From NCBI RefSeq assembly GCF_018403665.1, contig NZ_BOVJ01000016.1, forward strand, positions 1-40,088: DNA of 40,088 nucleotides. The letters are read 5' to 3'. The notes beneath the pieces are model-generated. The model had not been told where the DNA came from. It worked only from the letters and a program-made list of their open reading frames with translations, and ran no database searches. Numbering within the stretch: the first letter of the stretch is position 1; every line of letters starts with the position of its first letter. The stretch is from Paenibacillus cisolokensis (GTDB taxonomy: Bacteria; Bacillota; Bacilli; Paenibacillales; Paenibacillaceae). The position numbers were made by a program, and so were the translations under genes. Below, piece after piece: positions 37,314-40,088 of the stretch.

Positions 37314-39441
37314 GTGCTTCGATGGCAGCAATGGAACCGTAAGGCCCAGAAATGGCTCCTGGCGTTGACGCTGATCGGCATGATCGCCGCCGTGCCGCTC
37401 GGCGTTGTGCGAGTGCAGATGGAGCAGACTTCCAAGGAAGTGGAATTCGTATTCAATTATCGCAATCTGGTGCAGATCGCATCGTATCATGCACATCCCC
37501 GGGCATTCCTGAACGAACATTTGAAGCAAATGAAGAACGCCGGCATTACGACAATGGCCGTGTTCGAGTCGACGCTGGCCGAATTGTCGACCGCCGGCCG
37601 CCTGACGCTGTACAACGGTACGCAGGCCGCCACGCTGCAGGGAAAGCTGCCGACGGTCGGCGAGAACTATACGTACCTGCTGTTCACCGGTCCGGAGGAA
37701 GAAGCGGCGATTCGTCCGATGATCGAGGAAACGTTCGCCAGGCTGGACATCCCGTTCGGTTCCTGGTCGTTTGGCGGACGCAACGGCATGGTGATCCAAA
37801 CGCCGGTGGAAGACGCCATCCTGAAAACGATGCCGCCCGATCCGATGGCGCTGAAGCAGTTGAAGGATGCCGGGTTCCAAATCTTGCCGAGGCTGTCCGA
37901 CCGGGTGCGGCCGTACGATCCGGACGCGACGGAGCGGATGCTGGCCGGGTTCGCGGAGCTTGGCGTCAAACGCATTCTGTTTGACGGCAATTCGGTGAAA
38001 GGCTACAACGACAATGCCGAGTTGAAAAGCCTGGAGCATTTTGGAAAGCTGCTCAACCGGTACGGCATCGGGGTCGTGTCTATCGAAAATATGAGGGTGC
38101 CGCAAGCGGGTCTGTCGCGCCTGGCGCTTCTGACCGATTACAATATCGTCAGACTGTATTCGCTCTCCGACGGAGACGCGGCCGCGATGTCGCCGGATGC
38201 GATCGCCGATCGTTTCCTGCTGGCGGCGAAGGACCGCAATATCCGGATGTTCTACATGAACGGCGCACCTACCCGCAGTCTCGAGCAAGGCGGCGTCGTT
38301 CACCCGCTGGACAATATCTACAAGGCGATCGGCAGCGAAGAGGGAGCGGTAGAGCGGCTCGCTTCGTTCGGATTTTCCTCCGGGTCGGCCGGGCATTTCG
38401 ATGTGAAAACCTACGGCTGGCAGACGCCGGTCAAAGGCGTGGTGGCGCTTGGCGCCATCGCTTTGATCGCGCTGCTCGTCGGCGCTTTCGTTCCGGTTCT
38501 GCTCATTCCCGCATTCATTCTCGGCCTGCTCGGAAGCGCGGGCATTTATCTGGTGCTTTCCGGCTCGCTGCTGGAGCAGGCGCTGGCGCTCGGCGCGTCG
38601 ATCAGCGCGCCGACGCTGGCCATGGTGTGGGCCGTCAATCGGGTGCGAAACCGTACGGACGGCGCGCGCCGGGCTGTCGGCGGGACGGACTGGACGATTG
38701 CGGCGCGCAGCGGCGCATTCGGCGGCAAGGAGAGCGACGCGGAAGAAGGACGTCCGGTACGCTGGATGTTCGACGGGCTGTCGGCCGGCAAACGGTTCGG
38801 CTCGCCCTTACGATTTTGCCGTGACGTCGCTTATTTCGCTCGCCGCGGTTCCGTTCGTGGTCGGGCTGCTGAACGACGTAACCTACAGCCTTGTGCTGGA
38901 GCAGTTCCGGGGCGTCAGCCTGCTTCATCTCGCGCCGATTGCGCTTACCGCCGTCTATCTGTTCCTGTATACCGGGGCGTCGGTCGTCGGCAGCGCCAAA
39001 CGGATTTTGAAGATGCCGATTACAGTGCTGTGGGTGGCCGTAGCGGGCGTGCTCGGAGTGGTCGGCATGTACTATATGTCGCGCACGGGCAACGCCGGAA
39101 CGGCTACGTCGCTCGAGCTGTTCTTCCGCAATACGCTAGAGTCGACATTCGGGGTTCGTCCGCGGTTCAAAGAATTTTTGCTGTCGCATCCGCTGTTTAT
39201 ATTCGGATTGTTCGTGGCGCTTCGATATCGGGTTGCCTGGGTATTGTTAATTGTGGGGTCGATCGGCCAGTTGTCGATGGTCGACACGTTCGCCCATATT
39301 CATACGCCGCTGCACATCTCGGCGATTCGCGTAGTTCTCGGCCTCGGCCTCGGCGCGGTGATCGGAATCGTCATCATCGCAGCGTGGCAAGTCGTTGAGG
39401 GGGCATGGAAACGATGGGGACCTCGAAACCTGAAATGGTGA
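37314..39441 (+). CDS. DUF5693 polytopic membrane protein (frameshifted in this sequence)
   Basis: A membrane protein of unknown function. It has an N-terminal helix (about 14-31), a large extracytoplasmic domain (about 32-365, including NAGITTMAVFESTLAELS) and a C-terminal membrane domain of about ten helices. The frame breaks near 38801-38818. Two missing bases, a C at 38801 and a G at 38818, restore KRFGLALTILAVTSLISLAAV, a convincing membrane helix, and a protein of 709 aa. GTG 37314 follows AAGGAG by nine bases. The csaB start lies within its last codons. In Paenibacillaceae this gene typically neighbours csaB, suggesting an S-layer or cell-wall-polymer role; that is inference. Confidence 0.85.
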
Positions 39442-40088
39442 GGCGCCTGGTCATTTCCGGCTACTACGGCTTTCGCAATAGCGGCGACGAAGCGGTGCTG
39501 AAGTCGATTTTGCTGGCGCTGAAGGAGCAGGGTGCGGCACAGGGCACGGATATCCGTCCGGTCGTGCTGTCCGCGGACCCGGTCTGGACGGCGGAGATGT
39601 ACGGCGTCGACGCCGTTCACCGGATGCGCCCGGCGGAGGTGCTGCGGGCGCTGCGGGAAAGCGACGGCCTGATCAGCGGAGGCGGGAGCCTGCTGCAGGA
39701 TGCGACGGGCGCGCTGACGATCCCGTATTATACGGGCATCATCAAGCTGGCGCAGCTGCTCGGCAAGCCGACCTTCATTTACTCGCAAGGGATCGGGCCG
39801 GTGAACCGGCGCTGGATGGATCCGCTGATCCGCCATGTGATGCGGCGGAGCGCGTATGTGTCGGTGCGCGACGCCGAATCCGCCGAGCTGCTCGGGCGGA
39901 TGGGCGTCGCGCGCGACCGGATCGATGTCGTGCCCGATCCGGTCATGGGGCTGCCGCTGCCGCAGGACGCGGCGGCAGCGGCGCACGCCGGCGGCGCGGG
40001 CGATGCCCCGGCGCCGGCCGGGACCGCGGCGGCGCCGGTCGTCGGCGTCTCCTTGCGCCGGTGGCGCAAGGACGGGGCCGACCTGGCC
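39405..40088 (+). CDS. csaB: polysaccharide pyruvyl transferase CsaB (partial, runs off the window)
   Basis: The N-terminal 228 codons of an enzyme that adds pyruvate ketals to secondary cell-wall polysaccharide, creating the ligand for SLH-domain S-layer proteins. Recognised by LVISGYYGFRNSGDEAVLKSIL, GLISGGGSLLQDATG, YYTGIIKLAQLLGKPTFIYSQGIGPV and VSVRDAESAELL. Start is uncertain: ATG 39405 (GAGGGGG just upstream, inside the DUF5693 gene), 39414 or 39435; the family-conserved part begins just after 39435. An Ala/Gly-rich insertion (about 187-207) precedes VVGVSLRRWRKDG. Confidence 0.92.
   Translation, partial: METMGTSKPEMVRRLVISGYYGFRNSGDEAVLKSILLALKEQGAAQGTDIRPVVLSADPVWTAEMYGVDAVHRMRPAEVLRALRESDGLISGGGSLLQDATGALTIPYYTGIIKLAQLLGKPTFIYSQGIGPVNRRWMDPLIRHVMRRSAYVSVRDAESAELLGRMGVARDRIDVVPDPVMGLPLPQDAAAAAHAGGAGDAPAPAGTAAAPVVGVSLRRWRKDGADLA

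Noticed and set aside
36873-38396. 507-aa open frame on the minus strand across pgcA and DUF5693
   Set aside because: It spans two plus-strand genes, matches no family and is another composition-driven shadow.
38801-38820. Programmed ribosomal frameshift in DUF5693
   Set aside because: No slippery heptamer or downstream structure is evident, and two separate base losses matching the pattern elsewhere explain it better.

Overview
The window is about 40 kb of high-GC Firmicute chromosome, most likely from the family Paenibacillaceae (Paenibacillus or Cohnella type). The evidence is the gene order: upp-wecB-atp operon, an eleven-gene nuo operon without nuoE/F/G, DUF1146-murA-spoIID-spoIIQ-spoIIID-mbl-flhO-flhP, and fabZ-phosphoglucomutase-DUF5693-csaB. 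Sporulation genes, strong Shine-Dalgarno sequences and frequent GTG/TTG starts fit the same assignment. Every gene except the first points rightward.

Layout. 1-133 is non-coding and may hold the end of an insertion sequence. 134-2533 (minus) is a GH95 alpha-L-fucosidase. 2775-4801 holds a sucrase/ferredoxin-like protein and a membrane-anchored GRDP-like protein with a Gly/Cys tail. 4922-6718 is upp and wecB. 6862-14207 is the complete F1Fo ATP synthase operon (atpZ, I, B, E, F, H, A, G, D, C), with a SigA promoter in front and a rho-independent terminator behind. 14304-15740 holds a PHP-family tyrosine phosphatase and Dps. 15874-25994 is the nuoABCDHIJKLMN operon. 26139-30839 holds DUF1146, murA and three sporulation genes, each of the latter with a recognisable sporulation promoter (SigE for spoIID and spoIIID, SigF for spoIIQ). 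30975-33854 holds mbl and two flagellar rod/hook proteins. 33869-35525 holds an EpuA-like protein, a CDP-alcohol phosphatidyltransferase and fabZ. 35595-40088 holds alpha-phosphoglucomutase, DUF5693 and the start of csaB.

Functionally the region combines energy transduction (ATP synthase and a complex I-like proton pump) with cell-envelope construction: WecB, MurA, Mbl, FabZ, the phosphatidyltransferase, PgcA, CsaB and the CpsB-like phosphatase. SpoIID and SpoIIQ connect the envelope genes to engulfment.

The most striking anomaly is that ten genes, many of them essential, are broken by apparent one-base deletions, nearly all in short homopolymers (upp, wecB, atpA, nuoB, nuoH, nuoN, spoIIID, the phosphatidyltransferase, fabZ, and DUF5693 twice). 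Restoring one base at each site gives a normal family-length protein, so I read these as assembly or sequencing errors, not pseudogenes. Coordinates for these genes span the whole repaired gene. I found no clearly undescribed system. The best leads are regulatory (leader hairpins before flhO and nuoA, palindromes before dps) and a few unusual protein features.
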